From Hexactinellida sp. DTS-2022 (lineage: Eukaryota; Porifera; Hexactinellida), in NCBI GenBank assembly GCA_028753945.1, contig JAPNXP010000010.1, positions 499,042-563,041 on the forward strand: a stretch of 64,000 nucleotides of DNA. The letters are read 5' to 3'. Made by a program: the position numbers and the translations under genes. Below are positions 19,642 to 29,821 of this stretch, piece by piece. Numbering within the stretch: the first letter of the stretch is position 1; every line of letters begins with the position of its first letter. Below the pieces are notes generated by a model. That model saw nothing but the letters and a program-made list of their open reading frames with translations, did not search any database and was not told where the DNA came from.

Positions 19642-21039
19642 ATGAATTACAGCGCGATTGTGAGATACTCTATTGCTACCAACAGACTAACATTTTCGAA
19701 TTACAAACACATACACACGACTGTATACAACGCCCTGAGAAGTGTGAGCAAAACGAAAGTTACTTTTAAAGAGGCGGCACATCCATCTTTAAACCCTAAA
19801 CAGGTTATCATTAAAAATAAAAAATTCAAAACAAAATTGCCGGATAGTTTCAGTGAACTTAACTTAAGAGCTGATATTGTACAAGCGCTCACTAATATAA
19901 ATATCACACAGCCCAGCCAAATACAGGCTCTGGCTATTCCTAAGATTGTTGCTGGCGATAATGTGTGTTTAGCCGCGGAAACTGGTTCAGGGAAAACGAT
20001 CACTTATTTAGCGCCTATATTTCATCTTTTGAAACAAGAAGAAACAATACTTAAAATTAAATCCTCGTTAACACGACCGAGAGCAATTATCCTCTTGCCA
20101 ACAGCTGAGCTGTGTGTACAGGTGCTAGGGGTCGCGAAATCTCTCTCACATATCGCGAAACTTCGCGCAATTGCGATATATAAAGGCATGCCAGGTGTCC
20201 GACTAAAACAATCAATTGAAACTCCGTTTGACATTCTCATAAGCACACCAATGACTCTATTTCTACACAGAAAGTATAAAACAATAGACCTCCAAGACGT
20301 GTCATATATCGTGTTGGATGAACTCGATACTCTGTTTGATAGGTCATTCCGCGGAATTAATTACTTTATCATGAAATCCCTGAATATTCGCAGTAATTCT
20401 AACTCAGAAGAAGGCGTACAAGCAGTGGTCGCAGGAGCGTCGCTTTCAAACGAAATTAAACAGGAAATACTAGCACGTATTCCTAATATAGAATTCGTTC
20501 GTTCAGACGGTCTCCATAAAGTATTGCCGCATGTAGAGCAGAGATTCTACAGGTGTTTGCCGGGAGAAAAGGAAACGACTATGTTGAATATAATGAAAAA
20601 TAACGTACGTTTGAAAACACTTATTTTCTGTAACACAATTGTCTCTGTGGAATGGCTCTATCATAACTTAACAGATAATAACTACAGTGTTATGAAACTG
20701 CATGGGGGACTCCCTGATGAAGAACGCAAAGCTATCATTGAAAAGTTTCAAACTGAAGAAGAGAATACTCTCATTAGTACTGATATTACGTCACGCGGTA
20801 TTGACACGATTAATGTCAAGCATGTAATTATGTTTGATTTCCCAAGCCGTCCTCTTGACTACCTACACAGGGTGGGTCGAACAGGCAGACTTAGCCAGCT
20901 TCACGTTGAAGGGAAAAGGTTGTATTACAAAGTTAGTGTGCTCGTAGTTAAGCACAGAGACATACGATTAGCGGAGCTGCTGAAATCTGCTTCGAGGAAG
21001 AAAAGAGCTCTCGAGATATTCTCATCGGGTTGGAAATGA
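19642..21039 (+). CDS. DDX28: DEAD-box RNA helicase, DDX28-like (mitochondrial)
   Basis: 465 residues with all helicase motifs: a Q-motif region (PSQIQALAIP 91-100), Walker A AETGSGKT (112-119), PTAEL (153-157), motif II as DELD instead of DEAD (226-229), motif III as GAS instead of SAT, STDITSRGID, and HRVGRTGR. The N-terminus is basic, Ser/Thr-rich and almost without acidic residues, as in a mitochondrial targeting sequence. DDX28 acts in assembly of the mitochondrial large ribosomal subunit; CAAETGSGKTLSYL in the human protein closely matches the Walker A context here. Identity as DDX28 rather than another mitochondrial DEAD protein is probable, not certain. The gap from the previous stop is only 135 bp. 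ATG follows AAACAG by 1 nt. Confidence 0.75.
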   Translation: MNYSAIVRYSIATNRLTFSNYKHIHTTVYNALRSVSKTKVTFKEAAHPSLNPKQVIIKNKKFKTKLPDSFSELNLRADIVQALTNINITQPSQIQALAIPKIVAGDNVCLAAETGSGKTITYLAPIFHLLKQEETILKIKSSLTRPRAIILLPTAELCVQVLGVAKSLSHIAKLRAIAIYKGMPGVRLKQSIETPFDILISTPMTLFLHRKYKTIDLQDVSYIVLDELDTLFDRSFRGINYFIMKSLNIRSNSNSEEGVQAVVAGASLSNEIKQEILARIPNIEFVRSDGLHKVLPHVEQRFYRCLPGEKETTMLNIMKNNVRLKTLIFCNTIVSVEWLYHNLTDNNYSVMKLHGGLPDEERKAIIEKFQTEEENTLISTDITSRGIDTINVKHVIMFDFPSRPLDYLHRVGRTGRLSQLHVEGKRLYYKVSVLVVKHRDIRLAELLKSASRKKRALEIFSSGWK

Positions 21040-21097
21040 TTAATAGTAATTAGTAATTCTTTTGTAGATTATTCGAAATAATTGAATTTAACTTAAT

Positions 21098-21312
21098 TAC
21101 AGTCAGGTCTGCCTGAACAATTTTTCGTCAAATAATATCAAAAACTTTGAACAAGCCCTATCTATGATCCCAAATTAACAACTTACATAGGGGTTTATAT
21201 ATAGTGAATCAACTTAATACAAACCGGTTTGTATTAAGTTGATCACTTTTTAGTCTATTATAAACACAATTTTTGGCCCCTTGAATGTTCATAATTAAAT
21301 AACCTGACTGTA
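21098..21312. mobile_element. TA-flanked MITE, CAGTCAGGT family, complete
   Basis: TACAGTCAGGTCTGC left and AACCTGACTGTA right; central palindromic stretch around CAAACCGGTTTG. Best-preserved copy of the family together with 39382-39580. Confidence 0.85.
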
Positions 21313-21328
21313 CTTTAACAACAATAGG

Positions 21329-21454
21329 ATTACTTATATATCGGCCAACATCTTTTCAGATGAGATTTAAAGTACTGGCAATCTAATTTTCAAAATTCAC
21401 CGTCGCGAAGCCGGGTTTTTATATGAAAAAGGTGTTGACCGATATATAAGTAAG
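21329..21454. mobile_element. MITE with ATTACTTATATATCGGCCAA termini
   Basis: The left TTACTTATATATCGGCCAACA is mirrored by the right TGTTGACCGATATATAAGTAA with one mismatch. The inside holds a GCGAAGC minihairpin sequence near 21405. Confidence 0.8.
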
Positions 21455-21674
21455 CGCATAGACAATATAATGGAAAAGTTAATTGAGAAAATTATTGTTA
21501 TTGTACATAGTTTTTCTATAATTTATAGTGGCTAGCAAGCAAATCTTAGCTTTCGCAGTTCCACCAACAATATTGCAAAAGAATTCGCGGAATATATAAA
21601 ACTCTTCTTTACACTTCAGAAACTCTAAAACACCACAAATTAGAAAATTCACAGATTAACCGAGGTAACAAAAA

Positions 21675-21924
21675 GTACACAGAGCATGCTCATAAGGTAC
21701 ACAGAGCATGCTCATAAGGTACACAGAGCATGCTCATAAGGTACATAGAGCATGCTCGTGTAAAAGTACATAGAGCATGCTCGTAAAAGTATACATAGAG
21801 CATGCTCGTAAAAGTACATAGAGCATGCTCGTAAAAGTACATAGCCTGCTCGTAAAAGTACATAGCCTGCTCGTAAAAGTACATAGAGCATGCTCGTATA
21901 AAAGTACATAGAGCATGCTCGTAA
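21675..21924. repeat. Left minisatellite arm, 11 units around GAGCATGCTC
   Basis: Outer units are GTACACAGAGCATGCTCATAAG, inner units GTACATAGAGCATGCTCGTAAA; two units carry TAGCCTGCTC. Each unit centres on the 10-bp palindrome GAGCATGCTC. Open frames through it are artefacts. Confidence 0.95.
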
Positions 21925-22196
21925 AGATCAATGATATTTACCCTAGTACAGTGGCGTGGCCAGGCCCCGGGTAGCGCAGCTCAGGCCCCTGTTGTCGCAC
22001 CTGGGGTGGAGCCCCACCTTCTCAGTATTTCAACTTTCGGAACCTGCTGAAATACATAGTCAGGGCCTGCTGCAAAGGGGGATCCAGACAAGAAGGGGTG
22101 CAATTATATTATTCATGGATACTGCCCTATTATTGTTCAAACCTAGCTTAGTAAAATCTAAATACTCTCATATTTTCTCGAGCATTTTTTTCAAAT

Positions 22197-22267
22197 AAGT
22201 GCAACCTCTATTATCCGAAATCGTTGGAACAAGTACAAAGGGTTCGGATAATCGAGGTTCCGCTATA
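22197..22267. mobile_element. ~70-bp MITE with AACCTCTATTATCCGAA ends
   Basis: AACCTCTATTATCCGAA left and TTCGGATAATCGAGGTT right are inverted complements with one mismatch. Typical of very short pogo-like MITEs. Nested in the 3-kb hAT-like element. Confidence 0.75.
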
Positions 22268-22984
22268 CATAGATCACTATGTATTGGGATAGCAGATTAG
22301 GACCTGATACCAATGGGCATGATCGGCTATTCGAATTTCGCATACTCAAGATCGCGTCGTCTACGATCCCTAAATTACATGTAATTATAACTAGATCACT
22401 ACTGGGGCGGATCCAGGATTTACTAGAAGAGGGGGTTGTGGCTTCCAGGGCGAAGCCCCTGAAAGCTATAAAAAAAGCGTGCTATTCGACCAAATTTCAA
22501 TACTTAACAGATGCTATACTCAGTAGATTATTCTGGACGTCGGAAATTAACAGGACATATGCACACTGTACCCCAAGGAGCGGACGTTGTTTCTTTGGAT
22601 GGTCCACTTTCTCAACAAGGGTTTGGAGGCCCCTATTGTGTCGAGGTATGCTAAGGGCAATATGTGACCCTAAGACCAAACATCTACAGTGCCCTACCAA
22701 AAGAATTTGTACTCTCCCGAAAAATTCTTCATTGAAATTAATCATTCGCAAGGATGTCTAAATTCATGCAAAATAGATTTGCTGTTGAATTAACTCGCAC
22801 AATTAACTATAAAGGCTGCGCACTATGGCATGATTATTAGTGTGCTTCTTCTAGTAAAAACGTTATAGTAGGGTCATACTTTAGTTTAATACTATAAGTG
22901 CACAGTATTGAATTTTAAATCTGTCGGACTTCCGTACGCGATGGCCTGACTATACCATTTGGAATGACTGTTATTATTATTATT

Positions 22985-23137
22985 AGAGAATACTTATCCA
23001 CCGATCATCGGCGTTTGTATTAAAAAAGCTCGCTACTTTCTACCGATGATGTTTTTTATAAACATAAAAAAACAATCGGTAGAAAGTAGCGAGCTTTTTT
23101 AATACAAACGCCGATGATCGGTGGATAAGTATTCTCT
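22985..23137. repeat. Perfect 63-bp inverted repeat with 27-nt loop
   Basis: Positions 22985-23047 and 23075-23137 are exact reverse complements over all 63 bases (outer end AGAGAATACTTATCCACCG). The loop continues to pair imperfectly (TGTTTTTT against AAAAAACA). Flanks TTATTATTA on both sides resemble a target duplication. Either a very recent foldback insertion or a hairpin-RNA locus. Confidence 0.95.
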
Positions 23138-24309
23138 TATTATTATGCTAGTTGTTTGTAAGTGAATATGTGTTTCATAAGAAACACTTGAAACATTTTA
23201 CAATGTTAATGATTCAAAATATAGTAACGTAAATTCCCGCGAATTCCTATTTCTATTTGTAATCATTAATCTCAATTTAATTAATTAAAGACTATTCTTT
23301 TTTGGAAGTCTTTATGATTCAAACATTAATTAATAAAATTATATTAAAATAAGATGAAATGTAATTTGAATTCTATTTAAATCCTTCCTTGTATCTACAA
23401 TGCAATACTATTCAAGGTTTGAAAATCAACCAGAAGAAGCACACTCCCATCCCGTCTGTGAGGGGTTTTTGAAAACATGAGTACTCTATCTTTCACAAAA
23501 ATACAGTAGAGAGATAGAGAGCGGACGGAAAATCTTAACAACTTTATTCCTATTATTGTATTACAATTAGTTGGAATACAATATTACTATTCATTGACTC
23601 ACTCACCAGGGTTATTGATTATATTCTTATCCATTAATTTAAATGCAGATGTTAAGTGTACGACTAGTTTGGTAGGGTAGGGTATAAAAAACACATGGAA
23701 GAGAAGGTTAAATTTGTTTCGGTAATCTTAGACTTAAATATTAGTAAATGTCAAAATATTCACATAGTACATATACTATTACTACTATATGAGGAGCAGG
23801 TGCAGCAGGTGCGGGCTTGGCCGCAACAATATTTTAGGCAGCCGCATCAATATTCTGGTAGCATTTATGTCACACTGAGATTCAATAACTCGACGTCACT
23901 TCGCCGCACCAATAATAATTGGCTTGCTCGAGCATGTATGAGATTGTTATAAATAATGGAAGGTAATTATTGTATCTGGAACTAATGTACACTAATAACG
24001 AGAGTTGTTGTGATTAGTACCACACAACAACCGCTTAGCGTTTGTTGTGTGGGTATTACAGGTCTGGAAGCAACTCAGCAAGCGTAGCGCGCTAGTATAA
24101 TAAAATATTATAGCTAAAATTACTTAGTAGTATGGGATGCCGTATCCCCTATTATTATAATGAATGATTGCATGACTAGTACCAGCAAGAACAATAATGC
24201 TTTGGTAGTTAACATAAACTCTGTTAATTTTTTTAACGGGGTTATACCCGCAGGCCCCCATTCGATCGCTCGCTGGATTTACCTTTGACCCCCCTAGATT
24301 TTATTCTGG

Positions 24310-24938
24310 CAGGGACGGATTAGGGTTGTTCGGGGCCCGCGGCATATTTTCATCGCGGGGCCCCTTGATCGTATTGCAAACGAATAATATTGCCGATTTT
24401 TGCTCACGGAATGCTGAGTTTTGGTGGGATGGTTCATGGAGTGCAAGGGAAAATTTCCCTTACTCAGAAAATATTTAAGATTAAACGCAGTTCCTTTTGT
24501 CCCCTACTCCATTAACATTTCACCTGCATCTTTACTTGTAAGGAAATATACATCAGAGTTTAGTCTGATATTCAATGTACTTGTCTAGTGCATGACACAT
24601 ACCTAATAATATCGAATATAAAAATTAAAAAATTACTGTTTTCTAGTTAATCTACATACATAGATATACTTATAGGTAAAATCTGGCTGATTGTGAAAAT
24701 AATAATAAACCTTATCGTGGGTCTTCTAAAAGTTATGTTTACGGGATTTCACAGGAGCAAAAAACGTGGGACAAAGAGACTACGTAGTAGTATACTCAAC
24801 TGTGACAAATAAAGTTAGTCCATCGATTACGAACATTTTTTCAAAAATGAAAACTACCCACCGCGCGGGGCCCAAAAATACAAAAGCGCGGGGGCCCCCG
24901 GCATAAGCCGCATCTGCCGTATGGTAAATCCGGGCCTG
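24310..24938. mobile_element. 629-bp hAT-like element nested in the larger one
   Basis: Ends CAGGGACGGATTAGGG and (inverse) CAGGCCCGGATTTACC; octamers TATTCTGG (24302-24309) and TATTTTGG (24939-24946) agree in 7 of 8. Subterminal GCGGGGCCCC-type GC-rich blocks are inverted on the two sides. No coding capacity. Confidence 0.75.
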
Positions 24939-25194
24939 TATTTTGGCCACGCCGTGGGTGAGTGCCCCAAGTGTGCCCAGGTTGGCCTCAAGGTCTGGCT
25001 ACGCCACTACCCTAATATAATAATCACAAGTATAATATTTACTACTTATGAATTGCGTTCCAATTTGATACACACTTATAGCAACACTTATAAAAATAAT
25101 ACACGTCGTAATAATTGTAGCATTATTTTAGAACATCTATATTAGATCTTATTAAGAATTGAATATATTTCCAAATTCGCATTTATTTGTATGC

Positions 25195-25434
25195 TTTTAT
25201 ACGAGCATGCTCTATGTACTTTTATACGAGCATGCTCTATGTACTTTTTACGAGCATGCTCTATGTACTTTTATACGAGCATGCTCTATGTACTTTTATA
25301 CGAGCATGCTCTATGTACCTTATGAGCATGCTCTGTGTACCTTATGAGCATGCTCTGTGTACCTTATGAGCATGCTCTGTGTACCTTATGAGCATGCTCT
25401 GTGTACCTTATGAGCATGCTCTGTGTACTTTTTG
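25195..25434. repeat. Right minisatellite arm, 10 units, inverted
   Basis: Reverse complement of the left arm with the same order of variants: units with CGTATAAAA inside and CATAAG outside. The mirrored order shows that one arm was copied from the other or that they exchange sequence. Confidence 0.95.
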
Positions 25435-26077
25435 TTATATGGATTAACCAAGCTTTCGCAGAATTCCTCCAATACTTAGCAACACCTCCATATCCACTAC
25501 AATATTAACTAACACAATATTAGCAACAAGAATATGTCATATCCCAGTTACAAAAATCTAAAATTGCAGCTGTGTCCACAATGCAGTCGATGCACAATAG
25601 TATTCGACCATTCCATATCTATCTCTATATTAAAAGCGCAATTGTTGTGTGTTTGTTTGTGTGTTTGTTTGTTTGTTTGTTTGTCCAGAATTAATTGGAA
25701 AGACTACGAGTCCCAGAAAGCTGAAAATTTGTACACAGGGGTAATTTTATACTGCGACAACGATCTATTGGTTTTTGAAGAGAAATATTCACATTTGAAG
25801 GTGACAAAATTTGTTAGCCAATTAAATTCGAGGGTTTGTTAATATGGATTAGCAGATTTCATCAATTAGTATAAATAGATTGTGCATAATATAAATATTT
25901 TCTGAGGCTCCAATTTGATTGATTGAAAATAAATTCATTTAACCAATCAATCATTTGTCTATTCTATTGCCTGTTTTTCTTTTAGTATTATTTTGATTCG
26001 AGCTTTCTTATCGTGCAACTGAAATTTATTGAGCTATTAAAACTCATTATTAATGTGTTTGCTTTTTGGGAGGGAAA

Positions 26078-26162
26078 GGCCGCGAAGCGGCCGTTAATTG
26101 TATCGCGTAGAACAAAGGTCGCGAAGCGGCCTTTGTGAGAGAGTGATCCGTCGCGAAGCGAC
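26078..26162. repeat. Cluster of three GCGAAGC minihairpins
   Basis: GGCCGC-GAA-GCGGCC (26078-26092), an 11-bp stem ACAAAGGTCGC-GAA-GCGGCCTTTGT (26112-26136, one G.T pair), and GTCGC-GAA-GCGAC (26150-26162). Each holds GCGAAGC, a heptamer known to form an exceptionally stable DNA hairpin. A further 10-bp stem TTCGCGATGG/CCATCGCGAA lies at 26376-26399. Confidence 0.85.
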
Positions 26163-26457
26163 CGAGACCGAAGGGCTCGTACTGTTAAAACACAAGGCTA
26201 TGTGTATATATTTGTTTGTATGTTCCCAGTTGATTGAAGAAACTGGACGGTTTCCAAATCTGATATTTCGCATATAGGGGTAACTTTTGGCCTCCAACAA
26301 CAAGTTGAGGTTTCCACTCAAAATTTCTCACTCCTCGCCAAGTTATGACGTCATTGTCACATTTTGAGAAGCACGTTCGCGATGGTGACCCATCGCGAAG
26401 CTGACTAGAACAAAGGGGTCGTTAGATTTATATTACATTCCACCATAAGGGAGAAAG

Positions 26458-26579
26458 AAACCTAAAATTACAGCTGTGCAGACAGCATATTCTGGTGGAG
26501 GCACTATTAGTCATTGAACCACCAAATATAGTGCCTCCAAATGACTATGCAGTCGGCACAGCTGTAATTTTAGATTTTT
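26458..26579. mobile_element. Palindromic MITE, copy 3
   Basis: Arms ACCTAAAATTACAGCTGTG and CACAGCTGTAATTTTAGAT; centre with GGAGGCACTAT/ATAGTGCCTCC as in copies 1 and 2, so the same family although the arms have drifted. Confidence 0.75.
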
Positions 26580-27450
26580 CTGTTTGCTCTTTAATAATTT
26601 TATATTCAAATTGTATTGCGTCCACAAAGCCCATTATGTCGTGGTTTAGAGTAGCAACCACACTAGTCATATGGAATTCATTCATAACAAAGTGGATGAA
26701 ATGACAGTGTGTGGAATAGTAAAGTTCCTGACTTAAATCGTAAGCTGTATTCAATTAATATTTATTTGGAACTAAGGATAACTATAATTCCAGTTTACTT
26801 ACACTCAATAGAGAGTGGATTATGCCACAATATTCCTTTGTGCCACTTGTGCCATTAGCGACACAAAGATGCCATTATTCAGGACACATTTCGAACAGGT
26901 TTGTAAATTTTCAAAAGAGTATGTGTTGGTACATAGCGACACATTTGTGCCACACTAAGTGGCGTGCTACAAGACAGAATAGCAAAATTGTAACTGTAAT
27001 AACTTCCAACCCTTCCATAGCGACAGAAATAGAAACGGGAATGTGAATCCTTGGAGAATGGCGCCTAAAATCCCCAAATAATCGAAAGGACGCATATCTG
27101 AATACAGTTTGTAACTGGCGCCTGTTATAAAATGTGCAAATTAAATTATCTTTTAAGAAAGAACTAATAATTCGAACTAACAAATTTTCCTTGCTTAGGA
27201 AATATGCTGTCGGCACAGGTATAATTTTAGGTTTTTGTCTAAAATTACAACACATTGAAAATCAAGAAAGATTTTTCAGTTTCCGCGCCAACTTTTAATA
27301 GTTTCATTTGTAATCAAGTTAAGTTCTCGGTCTATATTACCAACACAACTTATAAATAGTCCTAAATATAATATCCATATTGTGTAATACTAATACGTAT
27401 TCAATACAAAGGGTCATTTGAATAATATAGAATCAATAAATAAAAACAAA

Positions 27451-28683
27451 TTAGAAAAATTGCAGAGGATAGTTAGGATTCTTGGACGCAAAACAAATAA
27501 TTCCTAATTTGGAGATACAAACTCCATGGGGATCAATAAACTCTCCCCTTCCCTCCCCTTTCCTTCCCAAGGTGTGAATATGCTGTCCCCTTTCCGTATA
27601 TACCTTGATTTCATTAGTCTCACGGTCGCTAATGATAATATTGCCAGCTGAGTCCAAACAGAAGAAAGACCTACCGATGAAACTTTTCACTGTCCCTTTA
27701 GAGACACAGGAGCTGAGGGGGTGTCCTTCTCGAGAGAAGAAATGGACACATTTTGGACTGTAGTCTAGCACCACGATTCGATCAGCTGACAGCTTAACGT
27801 CTTTAGGGCAATACAGCTGTCCTATTCCGATACAGGACTTGAACTTGAGGAGTTTCGAGTATACGCACACTCTGTGGTTGTAGCCATCTGCAACTAACAC
27901 ATCTCCGTTAGTGTCGATACAGAGTCCATAGGGATAGTACAACTCTCCTTCCTTGTTGCCTTTAGTTCCAGTTCTGTTGATGAGTTTGTAATCTTTCTTT
28001 CGGAATTGTAACAATGCATGGTGCCCTATGTCGGTTACGAATATGGACTCATTATTAACAGCTATTCCATATGGCCTCCCTAGCTTATCATTCCCGAATT
28101 GTGCCACAAACTCTCCCTTTAACGACACTATTTGCACACGACTGTTCTCAATATCTGCTACGTACATTAGCTCAGTTGATTCATCGAATGCTATTCCTGC
28201 GGGATGCAACTCATTAGCACCTGCACCTAACTTCCCAGCTGTTAAAACCGGTTCTCGCTTGAGAGAATAGTCCGGTATCTCACACGAGACTATCTCTCCT
28301 AGCTCGGATATCAGCTGTCGGATTGTGTCCGTATTTTTACACCTGGAGACGGGACATAGGAATGTGGCAGATGGTTCCAGTTTCTTAATGCCCTGTTGGT
28401 AGGCTTGTTTGACTTGTTCATGAAACTCTAGGTTTGGGTTTACCTTTATGTTCATTTCCTGCATTTGTTGCTGTACCCTTTCCAGTTCTTCTATGGCAGC
28501 GATACGAGTGTCCTCTTTGTTCCTGTGGTCCTCTCGCAGCTCACGGACCCTCTGGAGGAGAGCGTCCCTCCTCCTAATCAGCTGATCGATTAGGGGATCA
28601 AATGTTTGGTGGATGATAGTGGCGACATTGTCGAATTGTGCCATTTTATCAAAAGTTACGTTTGTTGGCATATTAGTGGCCAT
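27451..28683 (-). CDS. Coiled-coil NHL-repeat protein (TRIM-NHL-like without RING)
   Basis: 410 residues on the minus strand, ATG at 28683. Residues about 30-80 form a charged coiled coil (LIRRRDALLQRVRELREDH, RIAAIEELERVQQQMQEM). From about 145 to 405 there are roughly six NHL repeats (GIAFDESTELMYVADIENSR, YPYGLCIDTNGDVLVADGYN, DPHGVCISKLGIICF), which should close into a beta-propeller. RING and B-box domains of TRIM2/3/71 are missing, so no ubiquitin-ligase activity is indicated. Such stand-alone coiled-coil/NHL proteins can be numerous in sponges and other invertebrates; the role is unknown and RNA or protein binding by the propeller is a guess. The next upstream ORF starts over 500 bp away on the other strand. 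Confidence 0.75.
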   Translation of the reverse strand: MATNMPTNVTFDKMAQFDNVATIIHQTFDPLIDQLIRRRDALLQRVRELREDHRNKEDTRIAAIEELERVQQQMQEMNIKVNPNLEFHEQVKQAYQQGIKKLEPSATFLCPVSRCKNTDTIRQLISELGEIVSCEIPDYSLKREPVLTAGKLGAGANELHPAGIAFDESTELMYVADIENSRVQIVSLKGEFVAQFGNDKLGRPYGIAVNNESIFVTDIGHHALLQFRKKDYKLINRTGTKGNKEGELYYPYGLCIDTNGDVLVADGYNHRVCVYSKLLKFKSCIGIGQLYCPKDVKLSADRIVVLDYSPKCVHFFSREGHPLSSCVSKGTVKSFIGRSFFCLDSAGNIIISDRETNEIKVYTERGQHIHTLGRKGEGRGEFIDPHGVCISKLGIICFASKNPNYPLQFF

Positions 28684-29225
28684 TTTAGTTTCAATTACGA
28701 ATTGAGTTTATTCAAATAATATAATTAATCTAATACATACAGCTTTATCTTATACTTGTGTAACCTGAGAATACCAAAGTACGTCAATGGTTGATATGGT
28801 GATATCTGGAAAGCTAGGGAATTTTTCTTGATTAGTTGTGTCTACTGTGACACAATAGAATATTCTGGAATTGCTTATCGGTTCAAAGTAGTGTATTACA
28901 AGTATTTATATAATTCCCTTTTTGCCACAAACAATTGCAATTCTTTTCTTACAGACATTATTGTGTTTTGCAAACATAGTTAGATTCATTAGAATTATAC
29001 GCGCCAAAATAATTGGCGCATAAATTTGTACAGTTTGAAGATAATTTAGTAATTTCGAATTTTTTCCCGTCTAAAATAATTAAATCTCAATCAATTTATG
29101 GCGCCTGAATTACTTTATAGAGAAACTATACATACAGCTATTTTACTGAAAATCCCAATTTAATTTATGAAAACGACCTGTCAAGGAAAAGATATTGGAA
29201 CTGAAATAATAAGAAACTTGTACCT

Positions 29226-29821
29226 TTGTTAAATACTTTGTTAGATCAGAAGAGATTAGCTATTGTAAATTTGTATATTTGTATTGAGCCTTTATTTATG
29301 ACTCCAACATTTAACAACTTAATGCAGGATTCTATTTGTGCTCTACAGGCAACAATAGACAACTTAAAGCTAACCTCCATAAAAACTATAAAATCGAATC
29401 AACGAAATGTTGTGATCTGAAAAAGGAATTTCAGATTATTACTCTGGATTCATTTCCTCCTTTTGCTCCTGGCAGTTTTCATAAAATACTATTAGACGCT
29501 CCGTGTAGCGATTTGGGACAGAGACCACAGTCTTGTTTGTCAGAAGTTAAATCTTGTCCAGATTACCAGAATCAATTTTTCTCTAAAGCAGTGTATTATA
29601 CAGCCATTTGTAAATGCGTTCCTAATCCTGATCTCATTCAATTTATACGCCTAAATCACAAATTAATGTTACCATATAGGAGAAGATTCCAAATTTTCGC
29701 GCTCCTAAATTCAAATTTCTCAAAATCATGCTCCAAACCTCCAATTTTCAATGAAATTTTAATAGACACAATTGAAGATACAATAGGATTTTTCATTGCA
29801 AAATTTACGAAAATTGTTTAA
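29226..29821 (+). pseudogene. NSUN6-like RNA cytosine methyltransferase remnant
   Basis: Two open frames carry pieces of a Nol1/Nop2/Sun methyltransferase. Frame 1 (to 29420) has a fragment resembling the part after the SAM-binding loop. The other frame (29336-29821) has FHKILLDAPCSDLGQRP, the motif IV region as in NSUN6, and the C-terminal DTIGFFIAKF. Between them the segment with the catalytic TCT/STCT motif is missing or scrambled, the N-terminal PUA part is absent, and the pieces are out of frame. Seen: split frames and a missing catalytic motif. Inferred: a dead copy of NSUN6, an enzyme that methylates the 3' acceptor end of certain tRNAs. An active gene may exist elsewhere. Confidence 0.65.

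Larger units (their letters stand above)
21949..25009. mobile_element. 3.06-kb hAT-like element without visible transposase
   Basis: The left end CAGTGGCGTGGCCAGG is matched by the right end CTGGCTACGCCACTA (inverse CAGTGGCGTAGCCAG, last base changed). Flanking octamers CCCTAGTA (21941-21948) and CCCTAATA (25010-25017) agree in 7 of 8 positions, the size expected for hAT. The interior has no long ORF; it is a decayed or non-autonomous element carrying further insertions. Confidence 0.75.
21666..25437. mobile_element. Foldback-like element: inverted minisatellite arms, interior later invaded
   Basis: Arms at 21675-21924 and 25195-25434 are inverted copies built of 22-25 bp units. Both arms begin outward with TAACAAAAAGTAC. 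Removing the hAT-like insertion (21949-25009) would leave a loop of only about 200 bp. Long terminal inverted repeats made of short tandem repeats are typical of Foldback elements. No target duplication is evident. Confidence 0.6.
25438..27450. other. Repeat-rich spacer without a gene
   Basis: Contains a half palindromic MITE (about 25550-25605), a GTTT microsatellite (25645-25684), GC-rich minihairpins (26078-26162, 26376-26399), a full palindromic MITE (26458) and another half copy (27199-27252). Segments near 25690-25800 and 26210-26340 are diverged copies of one another. ORFs here have no recognisable content. Confidence 0.6.

Noticed and set aside
22279-22761. 160-residue ORF inside the hAT-like element
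   Set aside because: No transposase motif (no hAT dimerisation or catalytic signature) and the element is decayed; probably chance.
21675-25434. Possible CRISPR array from regularly spaced palindromic repeats
   Set aside because: There are no unique spacers, the units vary, the context is eukaryotic, and the arrays are inverted arms of a mobile element.
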